64,000 bases of DNA from Vibrio renipiscarius (GTDB lineage Bacteria > Pseudomonadota > Gammaproteobacteria > Enterobacterales > Vibrionaceae): contig NZ_JTKH01000003.1 of assembly GCF_000827885.1 (NCBI RefSeq), positions 434,001-498,000 of the forward strand, written 5' to 3'. This document shows, in pieces, positions 54,497-64,000 of the stretch. The notes under the pieces were generated by a model that worked only from the letters and a program-made list of their open reading frames with translations, did not search any database and was not told the DNA's origin. Position 1 is the stretch's first letter. Each line of letters begins with the position of its first letter. The position numbers were made by a program, and so were the translations under genes.

Positions 54497-55765
54497 TTAG
54501 ATAAATTCAGCCAATTTTGCGATAACTTCAGCTTGGGTATACGTTTCTTGCGTACCGCCAACTAAGTCTTTTAGTACCACGGTGTTGTCTGCAACTTCGT
54601 TTTCACCCAATACAAGTGCAACCACTGCGCCCACTTTATCAGCACGTTTGAATTGCTTTTTAAAGTTGCCACCACCAAAGTGGTTCATAACACGTAGACC
54701 TGGTACTTGTTCGCGTAGCTGTTCAGACAGCTTCATGCCCGCCATCATCGTACCTTCGCCAGCGGTCACCATGTAAACATCAACACTGCGGCGTACGTCA
54801 GTCAGTTCTAGTGTTTCAAGCATCAATACCAGACGCTCTAGACCCATTGCAAAACCCACTGCAGGTGTTGACTTACCACCTAGTTGTTCAACTAGACCGT
54901 CGTAACGACCACCACCACAAACCGTACCTTGAGAACCAAGGCTCTCAGTGACCCATTCAAAGACCGTGCGGTTGTAATAATCAAGGCCACGAACTAGGCG
55001 TTCGTTAACGTTGTATTCGATACCTGCAGCATCAAGAAGTTCACACAAACCGGCAAAATGTTGCTTAGATTCTTCGCCTAAGTACTCAGAAAGACGAGGA
55101 GCATCACCTAAAATAGCCTGAACGTCAGGATTCTTCGTATCCAGAACACGCAGTGGGTTAGTGTGCATGCGACGCTTACAATCTTCATCTAGCACGTCGA
55201 TATGTTGCTCAAGGAATGCAACCAATGCCGTGCGGTACTCTCCGCGATCTTCTTGAGAACCGATAGAGTTAAGCTCAAGACGAACGTGCTTATCGATGCC
55301 TAACTCACGCCATAGGCGTGCTGTCATCATAATAAGTTCAGCATCAACATCTGGACCATTTAGACCAAATACTTCAACACCACACTGGTGGAATTGACGG
55401 TAACGACCTTTCTGCGGACGCTCATGGCGGAACATAGGCCCCATGTACCACAGACGCTGTTCGTCACGGTTGATCAGGCTGTTTTCAATACATGCACGTA
55501 CACAACCCGCTGTACCTTCAGGGCGAAGCGTTAGGCTATCGCCGTTACGATCATCAAAGGTGTACATTTCTTTTGAAACGACGTCGGTCTCTTCACCAAC
55601 CGCGCGGCTGAATAGGTTTGTTTCTTCAACGATTGGCATGCGCACTTCGTTATAACCGTATGCGCTAACTACGTTTTTCACTGTGTTTTCAAGTTTTTGC
55701 CACAGTGGTGATTGAGTTGGGAGACAGTCGTTCATGCCTCGGATTGCTTGAATAGTTTTTGCCAC
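54497..55765 (-). CDS. hisS: Histidyl-tRNA synthetase
   Basis: Charges tRNA-His. 422 residues, class II synthetase. Motif 1 includes IRGMNDCLP at 8-16; motif 2 [23 protein letters not shown] near 108-130; the histidine loop is [13 protein letters not shown] near 259; motif 3 [13 protein letters not shown] near 305; the C-terminal anticodon-binding domain is near 320-422. Lies between ispG and yfgM as in related bacteria. Confidence 0.97.
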   Translation of the reverse strand: MAKTIQAIRGMNDCLPTQSPLWQKLENTVKNVVSAYGYNEVRMPIVEETNLFSRAVGEETDVVSKEMYTFDDRNGDSLTLRPEGTAGCVRACIENSLINRDEQRLWYMGPMFRHERPQKGRYRQFHQCGVEVFGLNGPDVDAELIMMTARLWRELGIDKHVRLELNSIGSQEDRGEYRTALVAFLEQHIDVLDEDCKRRMHTNPLRVLDTKNPDVQAILGDAPRLSEYLGEESKQHFAGLCELLDAAGIEYNVNERLVRGLDYYNRTVFEWVTESLGSQGTVCGGGRYDGLVEQLGGKSTPAVGFAMGLERLVLMLETLELTDVRRSVDVYMVTAGEGTMMAGMKLSEQLREQVPGLRVMNHFGGGNFKKQFKRADKVGAVVALVLGENEVADNTVVLKDLVGGTQETYTQAEVIAKLAEFI

Positions 55766-55800
55766 AATAATTACCGTAATTTGTATTACTTCGTTGAAAT

Positions 55801-56919
55801 TTAGTCTTGAACTTTAATGTCGATGCGGTTGCTTTCGTCCATCAGTGCCGCTTTGGCGCGAATTTTCGCTTCCAAAGTTGCCACAAGGTCTTGGTTATCA
55901 AGACGCTCTTTTTGACGCTTGCCATCTTCGTAGAAAGCACTTTTGTTGCTGCTGCCTGCGAGACCAAGGTGAGAAACTTCTGCTTCACCAGGACCGTTCA
56001 CCACACAACCAATGATCGATACGTCCATTGGCGTAATAATGTCTTCTAAGCGCTCTTCAAGCGCGTTCACTGTATTAATCACATCAAATTCTTGACGTGA
56101 ACAGCTTGGACAAGCAATAAAGTTGATGCCACGTGAGCGAATACGCAGTGACTTCAAAATATCGAAGCCCACTTTAATTTCTTCAACTGGGTCTGCCGCC
56201 AAAGAAATACGCAATGTATCGCCGATGCCTTCCGCCAACAACATGCCCAAGCCTACCGATGACTTCACCGCACCCGCTCGGGCACCGCCAGCTTCAGTAA
56301 TACCTAAATGCAGTGGTTGATCGATCTGCTTCGCGAGCAAGCGGTATGAATCCACCGCAAGGAACACATCTGAGGCTTTCACGCTCACTTTGAATTGATC
56401 AAAGTTAAGACGATCAAGAATATCGACGTGACGCATTGCCGATTCAACTAACGCCGCAGGGGTTGGCTCGCGGTATTTCATCTGGATTTCTTTTTCCAGA
56501 GAACCACCGTTTACACCAATGCGAATAGGAATGTTTTTGTCACGCGCACAGTCAACAACCGCACGAATACGCTCTTCGTTACCGATATTGCCCGGGTTAA
56601 TGCGTAAACAGTCCACCCCGTATTCTGCGACTTTTAGTGCGATACGGTAGTCAAAGTGAATGTCTGCCACGAGGGGCACATTCACTTGTTGTTTGATCAA
56701 TTTAAATGCTTCAGCAGCATCCATAGTAGGAACGGATACGCGTACGATATCTGCACCCACTTTTTCTAACGCTCGAATTTGGGCAACAGTCGCTTCCACG
56801 TCTGTTGTTCTGGTGTTCGTCATTGATTGCACCGCAATCGGTGCGCCGTCACCAATAGGCACATCGCCCACGTAAATTCGAGTCGATGGGCGACGTTTGA
56901 TAGGAGATTCGTATTGCAT
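55801..56919 (-). CDS. ispG: 4-hydroxy-3-methylbut-2-en-1-yl diphosphate synthase (IspG)
   Basis: [4Fe-4S] enzyme of the MEP isoprenoid pathway that converts MEcPP to HMBPP. 372 residues; TIM-barrel N-terminus ([19 protein letters not shown]), then iron-sulfur ligands [12 protein letters not shown] near 268-280 and [11 protein letters not shown] near 305. The length is normal for proteobacterial IspG. Eight bases after the rodZ stop. Confidence 0.97.
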   Translation of the reverse strand: MQYESPIKRRPSTRIYVGDVPIGDGAPIAVQSMTNTRTTDVEATVAQIRALEKVGADIVRVSVPTMDAAEAFKLIKQQVNVPLVADIHFDYRIALKVAEYGVDCLRINPGNIGNEERIRAVVDCARDKNIPIRIGVNGGSLEKEIQMKYREPTPAALVESAMRHVDILDRLNFDQFKVSVKASDVFLAVDSYRLLAKQIDQPLHLGITEAGGARAGAVKSSVGLGMLLAEGIGDTLRISLAADPVEEIKVGFDILKSLRIRSRGINFIACPSCSRQEFDVINTVNALEERLEDIITPMDVSIIGCVVNGPGEAEVSHLGLAGSSNKSAFYEDGKRQKERLDNQDLVATLEAKIRAKAALMDESNRIDIKVQD

Positions 56920-56927
56920 AATCGTAT

Positions 56928-57863
56928 CTAAGGTAAGGTGAATCGTGCTACTTTGCCTGAAGTATACCCAGAAAGGTCGACAGGTTCACTCGCTAATGTA
57001 ATAGAAACGTTTTCAGGTGCGCCTAAAATAACTTTATAAGGCTTTTTACCTTCAACTTGTAATGTTTGTCCGGCTTTCTTAATGCCAGTCTCTAACGTTT
57101 TTCCGGTCGCATCTTTGACTTGTATCCAGCAATCATCGCTGAATGCCATGGTCATTAAATTGGTACTGACAATTTCAGCAGCCGGTGGGGTGATCTCTTC
57201 TGTAATCGTCGCATTATCGGCTTGAACCGCGTCAGATTCATTGTTGATTTCTGTGTCAACCGCGTCTGTCGTTACTGGCTCTGCCGGCGATAACGAATCA
57301 ACTTCGCCAACGGGCTCTTCTGTCGCTAACGCATTTTCTGCATCTGCCACTGATTCGGTTTGGATATCCGGTGCGTTTTCTGAGGCCGATGCCACCAGCG
57401 CAGGTTCATCCGCAATCACAACTTCGACAACATCTTTTTGCTGATTTTGCCACCACCACACAGATGAAATCGCGACGATGACCGCCACAATCCCCCAGGT
57501 CAGTGCCATGATGCGACTGTCGTGCCTTTCACGATTGGTTTTTCGTGAGAAGCTCTTCATTGGTTGCTCTTGAGGTTGAGAGCCCAAACACTCATCTAAG
57601 GCAGAAAGAACTAAGTCTTCATCTACCCCAACGACTTTGGCGTAAGAACGCAAATAGCCGCGAGTGAATGTGGCAACTTGATCCGCTTCAAAATGATTAT
57701 TTTCAATTTGTTCAATCAAAGCAACACGCAAACGTAAGCGATCAGCAATCTGCTTTTGCGATAGGCCAAGTTCTTCACGTTTCTGTTTTAGTATTGTACC
57801 CGCTTCAACTCGGATAGCGTTTACATTGTCTTCTGTTGCTGGAGTTGGTTGATCCGCGTTCAT
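56928..57863 (-). CDS. rodZ: Cell-shape protein RodZ
   Basis: Cytoskeletal membrane protein that links MreB to the envelope. 311 residues from ATG 57863 ([13 protein letters not shown]), the usual start; a frame to 57956 is longer than the family. The cytoplasmic Xre-like HTH is about 18-80 ([22 protein letters not shown]); the membrane segment is [21 protein letters not shown] near 117-137; an Ala/Glu-rich periplasmic linker precedes a C-terminal DUF4115 domain. Confidence 0.92.
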   Translation of the reverse strand: MNADQPTPATEDNVNAIRVEAGTILKQKREELGLSQKQIADRLRLRVALIEQIENNHFEADQVATFTRGYLRSYAKVVGVDEDLVLSALDECLGSQPQEQPMKSFSRKTNRERHDSRIMALTWGIVAVIVAISSVWWWQNQQKDVVEVVIADEPALVASASENAPDIQTESVADAENALATEEPVGEVDSLSPAEPVTTDAVDTEINNESDAVQADNATITEEITPPAAEIVSTNLMTMAFSDDCWIQVKDATGKTLETGIKKAGQTLQVEGKKPYKVILGAPENVSITLASEPVDLSGYTSGKVARFTLP

Positions 57864-58240
57864 AGTTCTCTTTCTCTGGTTTACATTGAAACATCCATTT
57901 TTATTATTTTTTGTTCGTCGTTGGATTTGCTCAATGTCATTCAATGCGCTAATCAATCTACTGATTTAAAGACGTCTTGCGAGCAAGATATGCAATTCAA
58001 TCATCAGTAGATCGCCTCTCCTTATTACCGAACCGTTTTCTGTGCAATGCAACAGAGGGTACGGTTATAGGTATAACTGTTAATTCTAATAGATATCAAG
58101 CACGAAACAACACAACTAAGAGAGATAAATTACAGCAAGCTCAAGGTTTTTCTAAAAACTGACATTCTAAGTGGATAAAAAGCCAACAAACGTCGACAAA
58201 TGACTTAAAAATACGATGAGCGCTGTTTTCTCAATCAAAT

Positions 58241-58270
58241 AAAAAGCCAGAGCAAATGCTCTGGCTTTTT
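58241..58270 (-). terminator. Terminator of the rlmN gene
   Basis: AAAAAGCCAGAGC / GCTCTGGCTTTTT with an AAAT loop, 15 bases after the rlmN stop. The surrounding gap 57864-58284 has no convincing gene. Confidence 0.88.
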
Positions 58271-58284
58271 GAAATTTTGCTAAT

Positions 58285-59409
58285 TTATAGCGCTTTAATG
58301 TCGATGCTTTCGCCCTTGGCGGCTTTCGCAACGGCCGTACGTTTCGTACGGTCAATCACGTCACCCACTAATTGACCACACGCGGCATCAATATCATCAC
58401 CACGCGTTTTACGAGTCGTCACTGTGTGCTCATATTGCATCAGTGCTTTCTGGAAGCGATCGATACGTGAGTTGCTTGGCTTTTTGTACGGCGAACCTGG
58501 GTATGGGTTAAATGGAATCAGGTTAATCTTACACGGCGTGTCTTTCATCAACGCAGCCAGTTCATGTGCGTGCTCAGTGCCATCATTCACATGATCAAGC
58601 AATACATATTCGACGGTCACACGGCCACGGTTTGCATTTGATGAAGCGATGTAACGACGTACTGACGCAAGGAACTCTTGGATGTCCCAACGATCGTTAA
58701 TTGGCATGATTTCGCTGCGCAACTTATCGTTTGGCGCATGCAAAGAGATCGCCAGCGCAACGTCAATTTTACCGGTCATTTGGTCAAGACCAGACACGAC
58801 ACCTGACGTTGATACCGTAACACGGCGCTTAGACAGACCAAAACCAAGGTCATCCAGCATGATTTCTAACGCAGGAATCAGGTTTTTCATGTTCAGCAGT
58901 GGCTCACCCATGCCCATCATTACCACGTTGGTAATTGGACGGCGGCCCGTTTCTTTTTGTAGGCCAATTTCACGCGCAGCACGCCATACTTGACCAATAA
59001 TTTCAGACACTTTTAGGTTACGGTTAAAGCCTTGCTGTGCCGTTGAGCAGAATTTACACTCCAGCGCACAACCAACTTGTGAAGACACACACAGCGTCGC
59101 GCGATCTTCTTCTGGGATGTACACCGTTTCAACATCTTGATCACCAACACGCATCGCCCATTTAATGGTGCCATCCGTTGAATGCTGAGCCGCAGAAACC
59201 ACTGGCGCTTTAATTTCGCAGCGCTCTTTCAGCTTCTCACGCAATACTTTGTTGATGTTGTTCATATCGTCGAAGTTATCCACACCAAAATGGTAGATCC
59301 ACTTCATCACCTGTTCGGCGCGGAATGCTTTCTCATTTAATTCTTCAGCAAAGAATGTACGCAATCCTTGGCGATCGAAATCGAGCAGGTTGATTTTTTC
59401 AGTGGTCAT
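58285..59409 (-). CDS. rlmN: 23S rRNA/tRNA C2-methyladenosine methyltransferase RlmN
   Basis: Radical-SAM enzyme that methylates A2503 of 23S rRNA and A37 of tRNA. 374 residues from ATG 59409 ([16 protein letters not shown]); a longer frame to 59433 exists. The radical-SAM CxxxCxxC is [14 protein letters not shown] near 118; [11 protein letters not shown] near 175 and CGQL with the resolving Cys near 348. Confidence 0.96.
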   Translation of the reverse strand: MTTEKINLLDFDRQGLRTFFAEELNEKAFRAEQVMKWIYHFGVDNFDDMNNINKVLREKLKERCEIKAPVVSAAQHSTDGTIKWAMRVGDQDVETVYIPEEDRATLCVSSQVGCALECKFCSTAQQGFNRNLKVSEIIGQVWRAAREIGLQKETGRRPITNVVMMGMGEPLLNMKNLIPALEIMLDDLGFGLSKRRVTVSTSGVVSGLDQMTGKIDVALAISLHAPNDKLRSEIMPINDRWDIQEFLASVRRYIASSNANRGRVTVEYVLLDHVNDGTEHAHELAALMKDTPCKINLIPFNPYPGSPYKKPSNSRIDRFQKALMQYEHTVTTRKTRGDDIDAACGQLVGDVIDRTKRTAVAKAAKGESIDIKAL

Positions 59410-59549
59410 GGTGTCTCTCAAGCAACGGAACATTATTAAGGGCGCGGATTTTACAGTCTTTAGCCAATGACAACAAGTGTGACAACAGCCTGTTTTGCTA
59501 AGACATTCAAATTGCAGTGATTAAATTTTGCACACAACGAGAACTGTGG

Positions 59550-59996
59550 TCATTTACTCGTTAATTGTTTGATCTGTTCAACAATGGCTTTTAAACCATT
59601 ACCACGCGATGGGCTAAGGTGAGTAACCAGCCCTAATTGATCAAAGTATGCGTCGATATCAAACGTTTGAATTTGCGCGCTAGTTTTACCGTGGTATGCC
59701 GCCATCACAAGCGCAATTAAGCCACGTACAATACGGGCATCAGAGTCCGCACTGAAGTACCAAAGCCCATCAACTTGCTCGCTGACTAACCAGACTTGGC
59801 TTTCACAGCCCGAAACCATCACTTGATTCGATTTGAATTCTTCAGGCATCACGGGCAGTTTTTTACCCCATTGGATCACCTGACGATAGCGATCTTCCCA
59901 CCCTTGAAAATTCTGCATTACCTCAACGATATGTTCCGCGGTAATGTTGTCAGAACCTGCGGCATAGCCGAAAAGGCATACTGGAAACGATGACAT
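59550..59996 (-). CDS. csdE: Cysteine desulfurase sulfur acceptor (CsdE/SufE family)
   Basis: 148 residues. The SufE-type persulfide Cys is in MVSGCESQVWL near 65, followed by VRGLIALVMAAYHGKT and LSPSRGNGLKAI. In E. coli CsdE passes sulfur from CsdA to TcdA for t6A cyclisation, and here its gene is ten bases after tcdA's, which supports that role. Confidence 0.9.
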   Translation of the reverse strand: MSSFPVCLFGYAAGSDNITAEHIVEVMQNFQGWEDRYRQVIQWGKKLPVMPEEFKSNQVMVSGCESQVWLVSEQVDGLWYFSADSDARIVRGLIALVMAAYHGKTSAQIQTFDIDAYFDQLGLVTHLSPSRGNGLKAIVEQIKQLTSK

Positions 59997-60006
59997 AGCC
60001 TCTCTC

Positions 60007-60816
60007 CTACTTTGCGTGTTTCTGGATCAGTTTTTCAAGAATACGTGCAACCGCGACAAAGCCAAACGTCGCCGTTACGACCGTTGCTGCACCAAAACCG
60101 CTGGCACAATCCATACGTTTTGGCCCTTCCGCAGTTGCTTTTACACCGCACACAGAACCGTCGGCCTGTGGGTATTTCAGCTGTTCCGTTGAAAATACGC
60201 AGTCTATATTGAATTTACGCTGTGGATTGGTTGGGAAATTATGGTGACGACGCAAGGTGTCTTTAATTTTCTTCGCCAGCGGATCCTGAATCGTTTTGGT
60301 TAAATCCGCAATCTTGATTTGCGTAGGATCGGTTTGACCACCCGCACCACCGGTTGTGATCACTTTAATTTTATTGCTGCGGCAATAGGCAAGTAAGGAT
60401 GCTTTCGCACGCACACTATCAATCGCATCCAGCACATAATCGTATTCTTTGGTTAAGTACTCGTGCTGATTATCAGGCGTAATAAAATCATCAATCAAAT
60501 TAACCTTACATTCTGGGTTAATCAGTTTTACACGATCGGCCATGACTTCAATTTTGCTTTGCCCAACGGTGCCGCTCATCGCATGGATTTGACGGTTGAT
60601 ATTGGTCACGCACACGTCATCCATATCAATCAATGTCAATTCACCCACACCGCTGCGAGCCAGAGCTTCAACCGCCCATGAACCAACACCGCCAATACCA
60701 ATTACGCACACGTGTGCCGCTCGGAGGATTTCGACTTCGCTGTTGCCATAAAGACGGCGAGTACCACCAAAGCGTTGGTTGTAATTATCTGAAGCTGGAG
60801 TGTCTAATTCACGCAT
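60007..60816 (-). CDS. tcdA: tRNA threonylcarbamoyladenosine dehydratase TcdA
   Basis: E1-like ThiF-family enzyme that cyclises t6A37 in tRNA. 269 residues; ATP-binding GIGGVGSWAVEALARSG near 41-57 and ELTLIDMDDVCVTNINRQIHA near 60-80; the conserved Lys/Arg region TTGGAGGQTDPTQIKI follows near 150. The spacing to csdE (ten bases) suggests one operon. Confidence 0.94.
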   Translation of the reverse strand: MRELDTPASDNYNQRFGGTRRLYGNSEVEILRAAHVCVIGIGGVGSWAVEALARSGVGELTLIDMDDVCVTNINRQIHAMSGTVGQSKIEVMADRVKLINPECKVNLIDDFITPDNQHEYLTKEYDYVLDAIDSVRAKASLLAYCRSNKIKVITTGGAGGQTDPTQIKIADLTKTIQDPLAKKIKDTLRRHHNFPTNPQRKFNIDCVFSTEQLKYPQADGSVCGVKATAEGPKRMDCASGFGAATVVTATFGFVAVARILEKLIQKHAK

Positions 60817-60847
60817 GACGTAAACCCTGTAAATCGGTTACAAAAAC

Positions 60848-60874
60848 AAAGAGTGCGTTTTATACGCACTCTTT
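60848..60874 (-). terminator. Terminator of the mltA gene
   Basis: AAAGAGTGCG / CGCACTCTTT stem, followed by a short T-run on the minus strand, about 55 bases after the mltA stop. Confidence 0.7.
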
Positions 60875-60927
60875 ATTGAAAAGTCTAGACTCGCGGTGCG
60901 CCGGCCAATGCGGCTCCGCGTGAATGA

Positions 60928-62028
60928 TTATTTTTGCTTCTCTGGCGGCATCGCCCAAGGCGCTTGTGTGGCCGAACCGTCTAAGCCTAACTTCCAAACT
61001 CGACCAAAATGTTTGTAATGGCCGGCTTCTGTGCCCGCTCGAGGCCCCATACCATGGTACAGATCGAGGTGATTTTGTTTCACAGCACCACCGGTATCAA
61101 GCACGATCAATAAGCGCAGTTGATGCACACCACTCCAGGTACCATCCGGTTTAAGTAGCGGTACTTCGGCTAAAATTGGGGTTCCCATCGGGAAGATTGA
61201 GCGATCACCGGCGACAGACGCCATTGGCAATAACGGAATACCCGCAGAGCCCGTGACGGGCGCATCAGCGCGGGGAGCAAAAAAGACATATGAAGGATTC
61301 TGCTCTAGCAGTTCACGAACTTTGGCTTCATCGTTCGCCAGCACCCACTCTTTGATCGCTTTCATTGACATTTTTTCACGTGAGACTTCGCCACGCTCAA
61401 TCAATACTCGGCCAATACTCACGTAAGCTTTATTGTTTTTACCACCGTAAGCGAAATATTCAAGCGAGTCATCATCTTCAAAATGCACAAAACCACTGCC
61501 TTGTACTTCCATTAAAAATGGGTCGATCATGTTCGCCGCATAGCCAAGCTCTAGTCCTTTCCCTTCTAGCGCTCCGGCATTAATCTCCGCTCGTGTTGGG
61601 CAATTATCGCTGCAATCGGGTTTTGCATAGACTGGGTATTTATACTGTTCATTCGCCTGATGGCGCAGCTCCATGACTGGTGAGAAATAGCCGGTGAATA
61701 GCACGTTACCTTTGCTGTCTCCACCGCCTAGTTGTGCGGTTTGGATATCAAATTTGGCGAGATCACTCGGATCACCGCTTTCAAGTACCCATTCATTGAG
61801 TTTTTCATACAGAGGTTGATACACCTTCGCCATTGAAGGCGACTTCATCACCACCTGCTCGGCTTGTTTATGAAATTCAGTGAAATCTCGGCTACTGTCT
61901 GATTGCACATTTTCAACAGCGTTGAGCGTTTTGTTAAACTCAACATCTTTATACTGTTGTGCGCGTTCGGTTGGCTGAGCACAGCCAAAAAGCAGCGACG
62001 CGACTGCCAAAGGAAGGTATTTTTTCAT
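60928..62028 (-). CDS. mltA: Membrane-bound lytic murein transglycosylase A
   Basis: Outer-membrane lipoprotein that cleaves peptidoglycan to anhydromuropeptides. 366 residues from ATG 62028; a frame to 62070 would place 14 residues before the signal. The lipobox is SLLFGC with Cys at about 16. MltA domain about 110-265 (FTGYFSPVMELR), then the 3D domain with catalytic Asp in LLIVLDTGGAVKQNHLDLYHG near 310-330. Confidence 0.94.
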   Translation of the reverse strand: MKKYLPLAVASLLFGCAQPTERAQQYKDVEFNKTLNAVENVQSDSSRDFTEFHKQAEQVVMKSPSMAKVYQPLYEKLNEWVLESGDPSDLAKFDIQTAQLGGGDSKGNVLFTGYFSPVMELRHQANEQYKYPVYAKPDCSDNCPTRAEINAGALEGKGLELGYAANMIDPFLMEVQGSGFVHFEDDDSLEYFAYGGKNNKAYVSIGRVLIERGEVSREKMSMKAIKEWVLANDEAKVRELLEQNPSYVFFAPRADAPVTGSAGIPLLPMASVAGDRSIFPMGTPILAEVPLLKPDGTWSGVHQLRLLIVLDTGGAVKQNHLDLYHGMGPRAGTEAGHYKHFGRVWKLGLDGSATQAPWAMPPEKQK

Positions 62029-62117
62029 TGCGAATAAGAGTCCATGAACACCGAGTTGCGAGCATGACAAACTCTCTATGCCAGAGTCAACGTTACGATG
62101 GTTAATGAATGTGAATT

Positions 62118-62555
62118 TTAACGAGATTTGACATAAACCGGTTGATAAAGCGCCTCAGACGCCAATTTCATTTCATTCCAATTGTGATAATAGAAGTGAA
62201 AAACTCGCTCTTGGGCACCATGCTGATAACGCAGCGTCTCACCATCAAAGCTGATTTGAGTATCCACAACGCCGCCATTCACCGCGACGCCTGTTTGATT
62301 GATGACAATCTGCTCCGCCAGATAAGGCGCAACATCGTATTCAACCCAAGTGCCATAAATCAATGATGGTGGGTAAGCAACCTGCTGGTATTTCGAGTAA
62401 AGCGCCGTACCCAATGTTATCGAAAGAAACAGGCTGGCCCCCGCACCGATCAAAAAGAAGAATGTTCCCCCTCGACGTTTCAGCCCATTCGCCTTCCATA
62501 AACCTGCACTTTGAACGGTTTTATCGGCAGCATTTTTTTTCGCGATAATGCTCAT
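62118..62555 (-). CDS. DUF2850 family membrane protein
   Basis: 145 residues. One membrane segment (FFFLIGAGASLFLSITLGTALY) near 31-54, then a periplasmic-type beta-rich domain (YGTWVEYDVAPYLAEQIVINQTGV). DUF2850 is restricted largely to Vibrio, next to argA/mltA. Function unknown. It diverges from argA, with the shared gap holding ARG-box-like sites. Confidence 0.75.
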   Translation of the reverse strand: MSIIAKKNAADKTVQSAGLWKANGLKRRGGTFFFLIGAGASLFLSITLGTALYSKYQQVAYPPSLIYGTWVEYDVAPYLAEQIVINQTGVAVNGGVVDTQISFDGETLRYQHGAQERVFHFYYHNWNEMKLASEALYQPVYVKSR

Positions 62556-62664
62556 AAGCTGATGACCTGATGGGAAAAATCAATCTATAACATGCTATTT
62601 TTTCCCTCACAATCTCACTAAAGCGTTTATTGGGTCTTTATTCCAAAAAAATCGCTTGCCAACT

Positions 62665-62703
62665 TTAGAATAAATTTGCACTATAATCACATATAAATTC
62701 ACC
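62665..62703 (+). promoter_or_regulatory. argA promoter with tandem ARG boxes
   Basis: A perfect -10 TATAAT at 62682-62687 lies between two ArgR-box-like 18-mers (62665-62682, good match to NTGAATNNNNATTCAN; 62686-62703, right half only). They are 3 bp apart, the spacing ArgR uses. Arginine repression of argA is well known; the sites are read by eye. Confidence 0.5.
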
Positions 62704-62716
62704 CATGGATTGTAAT

Positions 62717-64000
62717 GTGAAAATACGTAGCACCGCATTAGTTAAAGGATTTCGTCAGTCAACACCTTACGTCAATGCCCACCGAGGAAAGACCATGGTG
62801 GTCATGTTAGGGGGCGAAGCGGTTGCCGATGAGAACTTTAAAAATATCATCAGCGATTTGGCGCTCCTTCATAGCCTAGGCGTGAAAATCGTACTGGTGC
62901 ATGGTGCTCGTCCCCAAATCAACGCGATGTTGCAACAAAATCAAGTCATCAATGACTGTCATAAAGGCGTTAGAGTCACGGATGAAACCAGTTTATCGCT
63001 TGTCATGCAGGCCGCAGGTCAACTGCAACTGGCCATTACTGCACAGCTTTCAATGAGCTTAAGCAATACCCCTATGGCGGGGACTCAACTGAATGTCGTC
63101 AGTGGTAACTTTGTGATCGCCCAACCACTTGGTGTGGATGATGGCGTCGATTATTGCCACAGCGGACGCATCCGTAGAATTGATATTCAAGGCATTAATC
63201 GCATGCTTGATCAGGGCTCGATTGTTTTGCTCGGCCCCATCGCCAGCTCCGTAACCGGCGAGTCTTTCAACTTACTCTCCGAAGAAGTGGCAACCCAAGT
63301 GGCTATTCGCCTTAACGCGGATAAGTTAATTGGTTTTTGTTCAGCGCAAGGCATTATTGATGAACAGGGCGGCGTGGTCGCAGAATTGGTGCCGCGAGAA
63401 GCCGAACTGGTGTTAGCGAAATTAGAAACCGACGTGGATTGCTCTCAAGATAACGCCTCTGGCACTTTACGATTTTTGCGCGCAGCGATCACCGCGTGTC
63501 GTGCCGGCGTGCCGCGCAGTCACTTAGTGAGTTACAAAGAAGATGGCGCTCTTATCCAAGAACTCTTTTCTATCGACGGGATTGGTACCCAAGTGGTTTA
63601 CGCCAGTTCAGAACGAGTGCGGATCGCTGACATCGATGACATTGGGGGCATTTTGGATTTGATTCGCCCATTGGAACAACAAGGCATTCTTGTGCGTCGT
63701 TCACGCGAACAGTTAGAGCAAGAAATCCATCAATTCACCATTATTGAAAAAGATGGTCTGATTATTGGTTGTGCTGCGCTCTACCCCTATCGAGATGACA
63801 GCATGGCAGAAATGGCCTGCGTTGCGATTCACAAGGATTATCGTGATGGTAATCGTGGCTTAATTTTGCTGAACTACATGAAGCAGCAATGTCGCCAAGA
63901 AGGCATAAAGCAACTTTTTGTCTTAACGACTCACAGTCTTCACTGGTTTAGAGAGCAAGGGTTTTATGAAGTTGGGGTTGAGCAATTGCCTTCACAAAAG
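62717..64000 (+). CDS. argA: N-acetylglutamate synthase (C-terminal end missing at window edge)
   Basis: First enzyme of arginine synthesis: acetyl-CoA plus glutamate to N-acetylglutamate. GTG start at 62717 ([25 protein letters not shown]); the family length is about 440, and 428 codons are present. An amino-acid kinase domain covers about 20-285 ([26 protein letters not shown]), then a GNAT domain about 295-428 with the acetyl-CoA loop [15 protein letters not shown] near 373. Kinase-type allosteric control by arginine is expected. Confidence 0.95.
   Translation, partial: MKIRSTALVKGFRQSTPYVNAHRGKTMVVMLGGEAVADENFKNIISDLALLHSLGVKIVLVHGARPQINAMLQQNQVINDCHKGVRVTDETSLSLVMQAAGQLQLAITAQLSMSLSNTPMAGTQLNVVSGNFVIAQPLGVDDGVDYCHSGRIRRIDIQGINRMLDQGSIVLLGPIASSVTGESFNLLSEEVATQVAIRLNADKLIGFCSAQGIIDEQGGVVAELVPREAELVLAKLETDVDCSQDNASGTLRFLRAAITACRAGVPRSHLVSYKEDGALIQELFSIDGIGTQVVYASSERVRIADIDDIGGILDLIRPLEQQGILVRRSREQLEQEIHQFTIIEKDGLIIGCAALYPYRDDSMAEMACVAIHKDYRDGNRGLILLNYMKQQCRQEGIKQLFVLTTHSLHWFREQGFYEVGVEQLPSQK

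Noticed and set aside
57977..58162. 61-residue plus-strand frame between rodZ and rlmN
   Set aside because: It is antisense to the rodZ promoter side, has no ribosome-binding site and shows no domain.
1..64000. CRISPR array
   Set aside because: No regularly spaced direct repeats of 25-40 bases and no cas genes were seen; the only tandem array is the 12-bp repeat at 39592.
1..64000. Integrase or transposase genes
   Set aside because: None of the large frames shows a tyrosine/serine recombinase or DDE motif, so the island's mobility genes are outside the window or lost.

Overview
The window looks like chromosome 1 of a Vibrio species. The right half carries a backbone order familiar from Vibrio (guaA, guaB, xseA, yfgJ-like, der, bamB, yfgM, hisS, ispG, rodZ, rlmN, csdE, tcdA, mltA, a DUF2850 protein, argA). 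The island carries AlpA/RadC/DUF2787 modules of the kind seen in Vibrio pathogenicity islands. I cannot fix the species from sequence alone.

Layout. (1) 1-6.5 kb: a tetrathionate respiration locus, ttrB-ttrC-ttrA on the minus strand (ttrA runs off the left edge), diverging from the ttrS-ttrR two-component pair. The shared control region holds a perfect palindrome and an FNR-like box. (2) 6.5-8.2 kb: a coupled methyltransferase/HNH endonuclease pair. (3) 8.3-19.7 kb: eight minus-strand genes packed head to tail with 1-8 base overlaps or gaps: a 58-residue HTH protein, two different HsdM proteins, HsdS, HsdR, a DUF3696-like ATPase, a TOPRIM/DUF4435-like protein and a DUF262 protein. I read this as a type I restriction-modification operon with a PARIS-like ATPase/nuclease pair and a DUF262 gene built into it. 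A terminator closes it at 8.4 kb. (4) 19.9-23.3 kb: a 1120-residue Upf1-like SF1 helicase. (5) 23.4-32.4 kb: island cargo: AlpA-like regulator, RadC, two DUF2787 proteins, a catalytically degenerate RNase H-like protein, small unknowns, a WYL regulator coupled to a large lipoprotein, a YagK/YfjJ (inovirus Gp2-type) replication-like protein, a gene split by an eight-G tract, and a ribbon-helix-helix/coiled-coil protein. The right edge of the island has a sequence resembling the 3' end of tmRNA (ssrA), with short direct repeats beside it. No integrase lies in the window. (6) 32.6-44.3 kb: metabolic and envelope genes: LysR/SDR pair, mechanosensitive channel, exported amidohydrolase, GNAT-nitrilase fusion, metallo-beta-lactamase-fold RNase, DUF808 membrane protein, O-acetylhomoserine sulfhydrylase, acetate transporter. 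(7) 44.6-64 kb: the conserved backbone block, ending in argA, which is cut by the right edge.

How it works together. The left end supports anaerobic respiration on tetrathionate. Regions 2-4 look like a stacked anti-phage defence zone. Region 5 looks like a degraded or composite integrated element. The rest is housekeeping: GMP synthesis, outer-membrane assembly, tRNA charging, isoprenoid synthesis, rRNA/tRNA modification, cell-wall turnover and arginine synthesis. Start sites were adjusted where a ribosome-binding site decided between candidates. All functional calls are by reading motifs; no database search was run.
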